Assembly: GCF_000764305.2 (NCBI RefSeq)
Contig: NW_025933462.1
Location: 124,418 to 188,417 of the forward strand
Direction: 5' to 3'
DNA length: 64,000 bases
From: Hyalella azteca
Taxonomy: Eukaryota; Arthropoda; Malacostraca; Amphipoda; Hyalellidae
Part shown: positions 47,366-60,770 of the stretch, piece by piece
Numbering within the stretch: position 1 is the stretch's first letter
Layout of the letters: the number at the start of each line of letters is the position of its first letter
Notes under the pieces: generated by a model
The model's input: the letters and a program-made list of their open reading frames with translations, nothing else
Databases searched by the model: none
What the model was told of the DNA's origin: nothing
Translations under genes and position numbers: made by a program

Positions 47366-50300
47366 CGCATTTGTTAAAAATAAAAAGAACTCGATGTAAG
47401 AGCCAGACAGAGACGCATGGACTAATTACTTCAACCATGCAGACTGCAACCATAACGCGCAATTAACTGAACTACCTTTCGACGACATGAGCCAAGAAAA
47501 CTAAAAAATTTCAAGTTGTCAGATCATTGATCATTGTGTTCCTTACAATAAAAATCATTTATTCGTTTCAAATCATTTTCTTTCTCAGCAGAAAAAAAAG
47601 AATTTTTTGTATATGCCGGCCGTTGCTTTGACGCTGAATCAGCATGAGTTATGCGGCAGATGAGAATTTTACGTTGTATCGAAGTAAAGCAGGCATTGCG
47701 GTTCCTAATTTGGATGAATTATTGATGCTTAGCTGTAGGTGGATGCCGTTAATAAAGAAACGATACAGATCGATATGGCCTCCTTCTTGATCTCGCACCT
47801 CATAAAACAAGTCACTATGCTATGACGGTTGCCAGCCTACGCACCACTACTAAATAAGTGTGATGTTTTAGCCCTGGCGTGGATAATCCTCACCCAGTTC
47901 CCTCCGGGAAAAGGGCACATTGGTGCAATATGCAGAATGTGTGCTACTATTTAGACAATTTGAGTGATTTATTTTCCTGAGTGCGGAGGTCACGCTTCAC
48001 GTTGCTGTATACGGACGTTGACAGCGGCCGCTACCTGGCAGTTCACGCTCGGTCGCTGGATTTCGCAATGAACTTGCCAGAGCGACAAATAAATTAGTTT
48101 GGGCGAATCCTTTAATTCAAAGCATCATGTTTAAAAGTCAAAGTGGAGTAAGGAGCGTCCGGAGTTGTTCGCTACAACGTTAAGTATGCAATATTAGGCA
48201 ATTAATAATTGGATATTGCCCCCGTTTATTATTTTGTAGTGCCATATAAGTCATAACATGTAATTTATCGCTCTCTTCATAGTAATTAAGGTGATTATTA
48301 CTACAGCTTGTCTGTAATTGTGGAAGGGGCACCTCTGCTTCAGTTAACATCGCTTCGAACACATCGCTGTTGGCGTAATTAATGCTAAATTAATGTCGTG
48401 TTCAATAGAGCGAGAAATATGAGGTGCTTATTGATCTAGCTTTACTTTAATTCAAAGCCTGAGTTGGATATCGGTGCTGGTGATCTCTGAGCGGCCGATG
48501 CAATAGAACTTAAGGGTAATTTATTACCTCAAATGGTCGGTTGCTGTGCGTAGCCTATCATATTGTTATACAGGCGCTCTCATTACCGTCTAATAATGAA
48601 CATATACAAACTAGTCTGCCGCTCTGGTGCTATGCAAATGAGTTCACTCTCGCAACGCTGCGTCTCGAAGCTTTTTTTTTTACTTTGAGAAGTAGATTAT
48701 CAATGATCCCTCTGTATTTGTGTGATAAAAAATACCAAGCTGTGATTGCGTAATTGTTATGAATTGAAACTTTGTTGACGATCTCAGCACACAATTATAT
48801 ATTGCTTCTCGATCCAATCATCGGCGTGACATCAAAGAACAATGATTAATTAATTTTTTGCAGGAATTTTCGAGCCGTCCCGAATTGGGTGCAATAAAAT
48901 AATATTGTTTTTCAATATTGAAGACAATGGCGGTTACCATTTCAACGGAAAGTTAAAAAATTATGAAAAACTTTTGCATTCAATTCTGAGGAGAAGATCA
49001 CGTACTTAAAATTAATAGTTGCTTGCTCTACATCCACGTAGCATTTTGATGGGAGTAGTTTCAAGAACTAGCTGGCGCCCCAACAAATAATATATAATTA
49101 TTATTACATATTATATATTATATATTATTGGCTGGAAAATAATTTAGGTGTTTTTCCTTGTCTTTATTGACGTAATGTATAATATATTTTTCTGTAATAT
49201 TCTGTTCTGGGTTAAATTTAAAGTTTTCAAAAGCAGATATGGAGTGTTGGTGATAGAAATATGCAGTGTTTGTTATAGAGATAGGCAGTGTTGGTGATAC
49301 AGACATGAATGATTTTAATTGCTTTTGCTTTTGAGATTATTCCTCGATTTTTAAATAATTTTAATGAAAAAATGTACACTGAACTACAAAATATACAGAA
49401 GTAATTTTGAAGTTTTTGCATTATGCGGCATCGAATAGGCAGCATTTAGTACGCCAGTCGAGGTACATGAATATCAAGTACTGAATAAATCCACCCCTCA
49501 CTATTACTCTTCTCTGACGAGATTGCTCGCTCATGTAGCGCGGTGCGATATGAATGTTCTGGCAGCGGTCGGGGCTGGGATAACGCGTTGTAATGTAGCC
49601 AGTTTTTGCGCTCGTTAGGACGTTCTCATGCAATCGAGAAGTGATTTACATAGAAAAGTTTCAAAGGGCACTGGAGCACAATTTGAAGGAGTGACAGCTG
49701 CTCGACTAAATCATGCTAGTTTTTGCGCCCAAACTCTAGCTTCGGAGGAGCGGGCTGCAATCATTCAGAAAATGGAGGCCTAGCTTCGGAGATTTTTTCT
49801 TTGACTCTGAATATCCATATTCTAAGCTATGGTAGACTGAATCTGCCAGAAGATGTACGGTACATTAAATGAATGTCAGTCACGCGTATTCGATTGGTAA
49901 GATTTGGACTAGCGCAAGAAATTCAAGCAGAAAAGACGTTCAATTCTAAGACTTTTATTATCTGGAAAATGTTCAGCAGATTTTCATGAATAGGAAATGT
50001 TAGAATAATTTTAAGTTATTTTTGTTTGAGAACAAAATAAATAAAAATTGGCTGAGACTTGGACTTGGACTTACAGTAGCATTGACGATCATATCGTTAT
50101 ATTAAATAAGTTTTCACCAGAAAGTTATTAAATTCATGTTAAATTAAGCTCTGTGTTTAGTGTAAACCTCTAAACAATCTCCAGATACTCAACCAATGTG
50201 AGTTACATAATCACAGAAGGCTAGCAATTGCTTCAATGCAACTCAAACTGTTAGCGAGTTCAGCCGGTCCATGTACCTATTCGTTATTATATTCTCACTT

Positions 50301-53019
50301 GGATTGTGTTGCAGCGGTGAAGAGTTGCCGTTGTGCTTGCATTCCGATTACAAAATCTTTAGTGATTTATCAACGAGACTGCGAATTTATTGAAGCTAAT
50401 AATGCATGCGCCAGCTCTCTAATTTAGCACATCTCGTTCGAGTAGATCAGCTTGATGCCTTGTCACGTGGCTTGTGCTCAGAGCGGCGTACAAAGTAGCT
50501 TCGTGTTGCGGTACCGAGGTTGCTTAAAAGCTCAAAAGTGTAACTTAGAGTTGCGATTGCATTAACTTTAAAGCCAAGTTATATGTAACATAGGAAGTCA
50601 GGAGTGCTCGTGCTTAGGTCCCATAAAGCGAGCATAATCGGAGCCTCCGAGCTGTGCTATCGAGTGCAGCGATCTTGGTCTGACGGCTATTAAACAAGTC
50701 TTGTCCAATTTATCTACTACGATGGTTGGTGCCAATGATTTCAGAATGCACGATTAATTTAAATTGCTACCCATTCTTACGCGGGTATCTGGAATGTGAA
50801 AAACGAGTTCAGAATTACGCCTGCGCGTCGCAATTCGGAATCATGAATTGGCATTTTAAAGACTGCTCTTTTAACCCTGTCGGGCGCCGATATATCCCGT
50901 GAAAAGGCTTGCCATATTTGGGCGCTAAATTGATTTCGTCGACTACAGACTTATAAAGATGAAGCAAACATGAATATTCAGCGAGGCAGTGGTTACCGTA
51001 CTTCAGAAGAACACTCGGGCGCTTGTGGTCGTTAAGGGTTTACAGATGGAGTTCGATTCCGCTAGAATTTACAAACCCAAGACTGTACCTTGAAGCTTTA
51101 AATCTGAATTTGGCTTTGCGCCGCTCGGCTCTACATTTCAAATGACGCTCAGAGGCAACTGCAGATAAGAAACACATGCAGAGCAATTCTTATGAATAGA
51201 ATCATTTTCTTTAGTCGTAAGGGGCTTTGGAGTGCCTTTAAATAAATGAATACGTATTAGATTGATGTTGACTTTTCATTTGTGTTTCACAAATCTTGGA
51301 TTTGAAATTTGAGAAAAAAGACTTCGTTTGCTTTCTTCCACGTTTCTCCCGAAAACGATTAAGTTTCTTTCTGAAAAATACATTTTTTGTACATTTCCGA
51401 TTAAACACTGCTGTGTCTAACGGTTGATACGCTTACAAAATAGGCATTTCTTTCATCACAAAGTAAAACAAAGAATTATTTTTGTATGTTTAGTGGCATT
51501 TCTGGTCGGATGATCTTCAGTGAGGCGTTGTGAACAGAAATTTACATAAAAAACCAGCATCGTTAAGAAATATGCTGTGCATAGATATTATATTTAGGAC
51601 TTCAAGGATCCTCGACGGGTAAAGAAGGGGTTTAAGTTCTTAAGTATTTAAAGATAAGTATCATGAAACATTTATTGCTGGTCTACTTCATACAACCTTG
51701 CATATTTTGAAGCTTGTTTACGTTGAACGGAACGATAAATCGACTCCACTACTGTATCAGATAAAGGACCGTTTGCTATCCTAATCTGATCTCCATCCAA
51801 GAAAAAATAGTCAAGTGAGATTTGAGCTAATTTGAATAATAATATATTGGCTCACTTAAGAAACGTTTGCATATGCCAGAAATTGGTGGAGATGCACCTT
51901 ATCTTAAGCAAATTAGCTCTAAAGGAGCACAGTGGAAGCAACCTCATCTAAGTGGATGATTACAACTTGCGTTCAATTAATGTCAGCTCAAAGCAATTAC
52001 TTTATAGGCAATTTTAGGAGAGTGTTTGTTTAAGCAGCAACAGATGATTTACTAGATTACTTTGCATGTCCATTCTGGCAGCGCAGCCGATATTTTCTCC
52101 AGTTTTAACATCGATTAGCGGACGGATCGAAATTTGCCAAGCTCCGGCTGCATGTTGATATAAACGCTGGGCTGGTCTTGACGAATGTTTTATGATTTTT
52201 ATGATTTTTTTAGAGCTTGGAGTTCATATTTGTTCTACTTTGTCTTGATTTTTTACTTCAAGTGAAAGCGCTAAATAAACGAAAATTTAGAAAGCTCTGC
52301 ATAATTGACCGGAAGTTCCAGCGATACTCTCATATAGTAGAATTTTTCCATGCATCATCATTGACTTTAACTGAATATAGTGATTATTCTACGTATGAAA
52401 TCTTTGTAGACAGTATGTAACTAAGCAGGTCAGTACCTAAGAAATTTTATATTACAGTACCTCACCCTACTTAAGATTAACACCAAAACTCTTGCATTTT
52501 ATTACTGTAATATTTTGAATTCTTCCTGCATGAATGTTGTTGGATCGTACGGAATTCGGATCAAGATAAGTGTGTGTGTAAAACTAATGAGTGGCGTTAG
52601 AACGAAATTGACAGAATGTACCGCCTTGCACCACCATTCAAGCTATCATTGGACAATTTATTGAAAAAAAGACTATGTACCAATCATGTGAATGGTGATT
52701 TTATCATAAGTCGTTAAGTGCGCCTATGCATTTCGAATTCGATTCTTTCATTCCTTAGCCAAATTTCATTTATTTCCTAAATCATCATCAGAAATGCTAT
52801 TCCTCATCGTGCTCGCCCGTTAATTTTGACTGAAACCGGAACGAACAATTCATCCTGACATCCACGCCGGCAGAGCGATACGAAGTCTTGCTTATTATCT
52901 CACAATTGTAACGAGGTCATAAAAACCGCGAGATGTTGAAGGCCGGCATCAAACTTATGAAATTCTCCAAAACTTTTGCTTATTGATGGAATGAAAGTGT
53001 TCGTGGTTTGGCTGGTATT
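47366..53019. other. Gene-poor region
   Basis: I see no exon chain, RNA gene or clear mobile element. The interval around 49085-49135 is a TATA-rich low-complexity stretch. Open frames are short and overlapping. Confidence 0.4.
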
Positions 53020-53205
53020 TCTTATAGAGCGGCAGTGCTGTGGCTGATATTCCATTTAGAGCGGCAGTGCTGTGGCTGATATGCCATTGAGAGCGGCAGT
53101 GCTGTGGCTGATATTTCTTATAGAGCGGCATTGCTGTGGCTGATATTTCTTATAGAGTGACAGTGCTGTGGCTGATATTTCATATAGAGTGGCAGTGCTG
53201 TGGCT
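53020..53205 (+). repeat. 32 bp minisatellite, six copies
   Basis: Units close to GAGCGGCAGTGCTGTGGCTG followed by ATATTTCTTATA, with small differences in the AT part. The array creates a long minus strand frame (53056-53361) that I do not regard as a gene. Confidence 0.9.
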
Positions 53206-53967
53206 GACAGCTTGGATGAGATGACTATCTTGTAGCTCGTGCAGATCGCTAGTTGTTTCGTTGGGTCCGAGCTGATCTAATGGCAACACCATTACTGATC
53301 GATGGATCAAAGCTCTCCGATTGTCACAAAAAACTAGTATGAGGCCCAGCTTACGCACCATGTTAATCTAAAATTCACATGAGCAGTTCGTTGCAACTCC
53401 GTGATACACTCTAACGGTAGTAGGGAAGAACACAGATAGATGCCTTACTAGGGGCGGTTATTCGTTGAATTGCCATTCGAATGGCAACGAAATTTTGATG
53501 CTCACAGTTGTGATCAGGTAGCATTTCTTTAAAGAGTTGGGACTGACATAGGATATTTACATAGGACATTTCTTGTCCGGATAGGACAAGAAATGAGAAT
53601 GCTGTGCGACGTGACTTGTGTAACCATCACATTGTGTGTCATAATTTCTATTAATATTAGTTGTCATTAAAATATCCGAAATTTTGGTATGACAACCAAC
53701 TGGGGAAGGCATTTTTTATTCGCATGGGAGTATACAACACAATAATAGACAATATTATTAAAAATTATAAAAACGTGCAATCAAATGCCCTTATAAGCTA
53801 AAAAACTTCTCATGCAACATAAGTGGTATAAATAACTTAATTAAACGATAGATATAGATAAGAGAACAGAAAGATACTTAAATAAACATATCCTATTATA
53901 CTAGCCTCCCATAAACTTATAACATCACGTCGCCAAAAATAAACATATGATAGGCAATATCAAAACT

Positions 53968-55061
53968 ACTCTGATCCAAACAGGATATCACTAAAACAAC
54001 AAGTGACAACACTAAAAACCTATAACATATATGAATTCAAAATAATACCGGCTACAAATAAATCACAGATTTTTGTCTATAATAAGAATTTGGAGCAATC
54101 AATTTGGGAATACAGCGGCAATTCAATAAAATATTGTACACCATTAAAAACCGCAACTTTCTCGGTTTCTAAACGAATTAAAATTACAGCTGAAAATTGA
54201 ATTAATGAACTTTAGGAGCTGAAATTTGTTCAAATGGCCAAGTTCTGAGTTTTCGACTGCAATTGTAATTCGTTGGTAAGTGTCGTTGGAATATTGTTGG
54301 CATCCTGCCTAGCTCCAAGCATTGAATGTAGCGATTAACTAATTAACATTGTGACTTTTTAATTTAAAAGGTATACCCCACCAGATTACTAAGGGGCTTG
54401 GTATAGTTCACAAGAGGATAAAGGGCAAAAAATCGTTTTAAATGAGGGAAAAAGTAAGACCTTATTCAAAAGAGATATGCTAAATTTTTGTGGTGTTTTC
54501 TTCGCTTTTAAATTTCTAGTGAATCTGCGATTAAAGCAATCTAGTGACTTTTTTACTCAAAATTACTCTGATCCACACGGTAGATTACTAAAACAACAAG
54601 TGGCAACACTAAAAACCTACATCATATACGAATTCAAATTAATACCGGTTGCAAATAAATCATAGAATTTTATCTTTAAAAAGAATTTGGAACAATCCAT
54701 TTGGGAATCCAGCGGAAATTCAATAAAATATTGTACACGATTAAAAACCGTAACTTTTCTGTTTCTAAGCGAATTAAAATTACAACTGAAAATGAAGTTC
54801 ATGAACTTTAAAAGCTGAAATTTGTTCATATGGTCAAGTTCTGAGTTTTCGACTGCCATTTTAATTCGTTAGTAAGTGTCAACGGAATATTAATGTCATA
54901 CTGCTTAATCCAAAACAATGACCTCAACGATTAACTAATTAACGTTATGACCTGTTATTTTAAATTAAAAGGTACACCACACCAGATTAAAGGGGCTTGA
55001 TAGTTTTTAAGAGGAAAATGAGCAAAAAATCGTTTTAAATGAGGGAAAAAGTAAGACCTTT
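53968..55061 (+). repeat. Tandem duplication of about 0.5 kb
   Basis: Copies 53968-54463 and 54564-55061 share TACTCTGATCCA at the start, AATACCGG, CAAGTTCTGAGTTTTCGACT and AAAAAATCGTTTTAAATGAG at the end. About 100 bp separates them. They are diverged, with many substitutions. Confidence 0.9.
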
Positions 55062-55184
55062 ATAAAATGTGAAAAACCCCGTAGGTTTTGATCAATCCCT
55101 GACAGACGTAGTTTTAATGTGTTTTTGAAGGAGAGTTTTTGTTGAGATTTAAACCAAGATATTCATTATCATCGAACCCGCGTC

Positions 55185-55498
55185 ACATAACACCTACACA
55201 GCATAATGATCACCCCACATAACGCTTGCTCCTCATGACATTAGCTCCATTTATCGCCAGCCTCATGCTAGGCCCAACATTAACCATGATCCACATAACG
55301 CTCACTTTACATAACTTTCGCTCAACATAACATTTACCTCAAATAACGCTCACCCCACATAACGCTCACCCCACATAACGCTCGCCCCACATAACGCTCG
55401 CCCCACATAACGCTTACCCCACATAACGCTTACCCCACGTAACGCTCACCCCACATAACGCTCACCCCACATAACGCTCACTGTCAGCGTTATGTGGG
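55185..55498 (+). repeat. 16 bp minisatellite ending in an inverted unit
   Basis: Units of CACATAACGCTCACCC are regular from about 55309 and degenerate before that. The last + unit, CCCACATAACGCT (55466-55478), is followed after seven bases by its exact reverse complement (55486-55498). Confidence 0.9.
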
Positions 55499-56024
55499 CG
55501 CTCAGCGCTCACGCTCAGCAGCTTATCCAAAATTTTATCAGGGATGTGGTGGACCATAATGGGAGCACACTGCACACCTCCATTAACATTATAAACTCTA
55601 ATGGAAAAGGAGAACTTCCTTTACTCTCAGGAAGCGAATCTTGATTGTAGAGAGTATATAGAATGGTGTACATGCCGCTGAGGTTTTAATTTCTTCCACT
55701 AAATGCTTTTTTGTTAGTAAAATGTATAATTTTAGCAAAAAAATATCAGTTAGGTTAGTCTGAATTGAGTTTTTTTTATTACACAGTCATGGAAATTACC
55801 GAAATCGAGTCGATTGGCGATTTAAAATCGTACCTGCTCATTTTTATAACCGGTCATTTTTATTGAAATTATAATCGGTCTGGAGATGTTCTGAACAAAT
55901 TGATGGTTTTATTGCACTAGAAGGCAACAGACTGCGGTTTATGGCGTTGAGCGAACACGTACTTGACACGCACTCGCAACGCTTGCTGTTGAGACTCACA
56001 AAACTGGGCTCCAAAATTTATAGA

Positions 56025-56195
56025 AAAGGATTGCAGGACCCATGAAAGACCACAGGACCTTAAAAAGACTACAAAGCCCAGAAAAAACTCCAGGACCTAG
56101 AAAAAGACTCAAAGACTCTTAGAATAACATTCCTGACCAATAGAAAAGACTCTCCAGGAACCAGAAAATGACTCCAAGACCCAGAAAAAGTTCCC
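56025..56195 (+). repeat. Degenerate tandem repeat, units about 20-25 bp
   Basis: A run of imperfect units resembling CCAGGACCCAGAAAAAGACT with many indels. It is an old purine-rich minisatellite. Confidence 0.65.
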
Positions 56196-56770
56196 ACCCG
56201 CAGTTCGGAGAGCTGTGGATGTACTAGAAATGTTCCCGAGATTAGGCACAGCTTGTACGGCCCTTGATTCGGTGTGTGAGGTCAGCGTAATTGTATTGTA
56301 CACCGAAAATGAGCTGCTTTAGGTGATTACCTTCGCTGATGTATCTTCTGAACGCGCCGAGTTTAGGCCAAATCCAGGCAATTTTCTCAAGCGAAGCGAG
56401 CATGGCTGCCTTGAATTTTGAATTCAAAAATACTGCCATTTAAAGCGACTCAATGCTAGTATTTGAAGCAATCGTATTTTGGCATGAAAACCGCTAAAAT
56501 ACTAGCGTTCACTCAGGCATATCTGGGGGCAAATGAGTACAATCGCAACAACTGATGAACATGATTGCGTGTCATATGCTACGCATTCCTCCATAATAGG
56601 CATTTCACCTCCAGATATAACTCATTTAATAACTAAAATATTCAATTTTGCCCAATTCCCAGCGAAATAATCAGCAGCTTTGTCGCGGGTCTGCGTTAAT
56701 CTGCGGTCGTTAATTTGGCGTCTGGAGCTTCTGTTTTGAATATTCCTTTGAAGGCATCGAACGCACTCGT

Positions 56771-57030
56771 CCAGTCACCATTCCCTCTAGCGTTAGCATC
56801 CAGTCACCATTCCCTCTAGCGTTAGCATCCAGCTGCCATTCCCTCTAGCGTTAGCATCCAGTCACCATTCCCGCTAGCGTTAGCACCCAGTCACCATTCC
56901 CGCTAGCGTTAGCATCCAGCTGNCGTTAGCACCCAGTCACCATTCCCTCTAGCGTTAGCACCCAGTCAGCATTCCCTCTAGCGTTAGCACCCAGTCACCA
57001 TTCCCTCTAGCGTTAGCATCCAGTCAACAT
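56771..57030 (+). repeat. 29 bp minisatellite with an internal N
   Basis: Units of CCAGTCACCATTCCCTCTAG followed by CGTTAGCAT start at 56771, 56800 and 56829. The array has an N at 56923 where a unit is cut short, so the true copy number is unknown. Confidence 0.9.
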
Positions 57031-60000
57031 TTACTCCAGCGCTAGTTTCTAGTCACCTGCTTCAGAGGGTCTATGGGAGGTGTAAGATTTGTCATTATGT
57101 TTATCATCATTGTTGAGATTACTATTTGTTTGAATAAAAGCAGAATACTTGTTAATTTGACGCATCACTAATATGTAGGGCAATATCTGCGTATTAAATG
57201 CATAATACATCATTTTAATTGTATTTTCGAGCCTATGCATTTAAAAACTTTTCTATGGCTTTGTCAAAAATAAATTCACTCGGCCATATCATTTTTTCAT
57301 CATAGGGCGCAGAGAACGAAAAGATATGGAAGAAGATAGATATTAGAAATAAAGAGAGAAGAGATATTATTGGGATTATAGACTATAGAATCTTGCCTTT
57401 TTCTTCAACTCGCAGTTTTTTTTTTGCGGGGGTTACATTTTTATTTATGGACGCATTCAAGGATTGTGAGCTGAAAAAAAATAAAATTATTTTTTAATAT
57501 ACATTGAGACACAGTAAAGCTAACGCTTTTTCAAAATTAAACTGTCAATGTTGTTATTTATGTGAGTCGATGAGTGAGCTGAAGATATAGGTTCATTTAG
57601 AAAAGATTTGTGCTAGATTTAACTCATGTTATTTCTAGAGGGATTAAATTATAGACAAAATTTCATCCCGAATTCAGCTTTTACTGTGAACCCAAATTTG
57701 CAATAGAAGACGCCCATTTACTGCAGAGATAATATTCCAAATAAAATTACCGGTGATAGGGCATCGCTGGTGGTAGGAATACCGAGTTAAAAGTTTCATC
57801 TGCACCCAAAACAGAAACTTGAACGTGTCAACTCGTGAATATCTTAAATAAACACAAATACAAGACGCATTCACCACACACCAAATGGAAGGAAGCGCAT
57901 GCATCAATGTAGAAGAGGAAAGCTCGATGCAGACAAGCACGCTCTCTCAGGTCACTATAGTGGGAAGCTAACAAGACTCGACTGTCATCGCCAGGACTCG
58001 CAAAACCACGACAATCCCTAGACCACCCAAGCGCCTACCTGTGAGTCTTGCTGTTACAGGCTGCTAAGCATCTGCCACATTATTAAGAAAGCATCTTCCG
58101 AGACACAAAAAACGTTTCTTAAGGCTCCTCTCAAGACCGAAGGAGGCCGGAAGGTTGGCCATAGCCTTTAAGTTGAATACGATTAGTTTATGATGCTCTC
58201 AGAATGAGACTTGAATTCTGCGAGAAATTGTGGGTATACGGGATACTTTGTGCACTGGAATTAAGGTTAGTTCACGCGGGAATGGTCGTGACTTTGAAAC
58301 TCGATAATTAGTCTCAAATTACTAGCTTGGGATCGGGATAGTTCTTAGAAAATTTGGCATTAATAAGCGTAATAGATTCCTTAGAAAATTTGTAGGATGC
58401 CACTTTAGCAGGTCACCTAAACTTTACCACCGCTGAGATAAAGTTATAATTTCGCTGAAAAAGTTTAATTAAATATTTATATATAATGCAGAAAAATTGT
58501 TGTTTGGTTCATTTTAATGTATTTGAGAAGTGACCGGCTAATGAGTCGTGTTAGCGATATTAACTAGTGTATTTTCTTGAGATATTTGTGCGGGTATATG
58601 GCGTTGGCGAGAACAATGGCAGGGAGAAGCAAAGCCGACGCTAATGTTCATCTAATCAGCGTTAATTGTACTGAGAAAGACCAGCAAGGCTTTAATTAGC
58701 AGCGGGAGGCGAGTGCCGTACTTGCTCAATAGTTTCTAACTGAAACTCTTTACCGTCGCTTACTCATCTTCATAACAAATGAGAGTCGTGCTCCGAAGCG
58801 ATGTAGCGAACGCTTATTGTTACTGCCTTGCAGGTCCGGTCACTGAAGACCACATGCAATGCATTGAGCTCTTCTTTGCAGTCGTGTTCGCGTGATACCA
58901 AGCATTCAAGTCTGATAAATGCACACAAAATCTAAGTATTACGTCGCTTCGAACGAGCCACAGGACGATCGTGTGAGACGAGGCTGTTACCCGATACCCT
59001 TCCCTGTAAACGAGATGATATTGCTTGTGTTAGGAATTAGGGACCTATGAAAGCATGGAAAATCCAGGCCTAGGGGAATGTTAGAGTATAAAAAAGAAAA
59101 AATGCAGAAAGTAAAGTTATTTTGGAGAAATTTCGCTTTTGATGTGAAAACGTTCCAAAGTTAAATTTTCGTAAGGGAACTACAGTTTATAATAAATAAA
59201 AAACAATGTATAATAAAAATAAATAAAATTATAATAAAATAAATAAAATGTATAATAAAAAATAAAATGTAGTTTATAATAAATATCCAGTTGGGCTTCA
59301 TGTATAGGCATTGGAAAAATTCCTGCAATGCTATCAAATGCTCGCAAATTGCAAGCTGGTGTTTGGCTTTGAAATAATTTTGTCACTATACAAATTAATT
59401 CTATATATAATGAAGAGTTTGATGAAAACATTATAAAACCCAACAAATAAATATTCACTTGCTTTATTATTCAATGCGCTCAATCCGCCAATCTAAAGAC
59501 CAGTAAATTTGCAAAATAGTTTTTGCATAAATTGAAAGTTTATACCATGTCGAATAGTCGAACCATACTGACAACATCGAAATTCTCGTCCTATTATTCC
59601 TTATCATACCTCATGTTAATTATGTTTTGGAACAGCGAAGAAGTTCTTTTTACTTCAGATTCAGATGTTGCAATCCTCCTAACCTCTGTCCTAGCACTGT
59701 ATTTCTGAGAACACCCGCGCCGCGCTTGCTCTGGATTACTGAAGACAATGTTTCACATCGAGTAGCCGAGACAAGATCTCTGAGGTTGTAGGTCCTCCAT
59801 TACAATGGAAGGCAGTTCTTCATGACCTGTTTTGATTCGAGCTTGTCTCCTGGTGAAATCTGCCCGCTATAAAATACGGTGCTATCGTGTCCAGTTTGTT
59901 GCGATAAATCAGTGACATTTATGATGGACTTCAACTGACGCTCCGGGCTGTACTGATAAGAACTCAAGGGATATATCCGCCTCTCTCAACCCCGTTAAGG

Positions 60001-60637
60001 AGACTCGAGAAATTTCAAATTTTTTGTTCAGGTGGCTTTGATTTTGCTTTTATTTACATTCATAATATCACTGCTGTTTTTAATCATTGGCCATCTGCTT
60101 TTCGACAACTGAAAGTAATTTGTTGTGTTCAGTAATAGAAATTTTAACCAAAATCATCGCGATTTTAACGGATCGCTTACACTCTTGCAAGGAAGTGGGG
60201 CGGACGCTTGTAAATTGTTCTATTGGGCGCCTCAAGACAGAGCCTCAAAGGTCGTTTAGTTTGCGGTCCAGCAAGCGCAGGCAGATCGTATGTTTGGTGA
60301 GAGTCTAATAAAAAGTCATCACCGTAGCCTAAGTTGAGCCGAGAAATTCGAGCGTGAACGAACTTTGCATAATTACCCTTAATTGTAGCCGAGCTATAGC
60401 TGCTCCGCGCGCTGTGTCAGCAATGCTCACGATAACTCGGCAATTACTCTCGCTAATTACTCAGGCAACGAGCTGGTGAACTTTACCTAGGCAAGCTATA
60501 TTACCTCCCACTAGAGACCTGTTTAAGGCTTCACGGCCTTCCCGGCACACGTTAGCAGACGACGAGGTCTGCATCAGCTTGTTCATCTCAGCTCACTTTT
60601 TACTGATTCAGTCTGTACCCGTGAGACAATAGCTTAA
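57031..60637. other. Gene-poor region
   Basis: No gene is seen. The stretch around 59193-59285 is low-complexity AATAAA/ATAAT repeat. Remaining sequence is unremarkable. Confidence 0.4.
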
Positions 60638-60770
60638 AGTAATGTGATGTTATAGTTAATGTGATGTTATATACAATATGATGTTATATGCAACGGCATG
60701 TTATATGCAAATTGGTGTTATATTTAATGTGATGTTATATTTAAATCGATGTTATATATAAAGACGTAAA
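60638..60770 (+). repeat. Imperfect 17-18 bp tandem repeat
   Basis: About seven units resembling AATGTGATGTTATAT with variable two- to four-base spacers. Confidence 0.75.
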
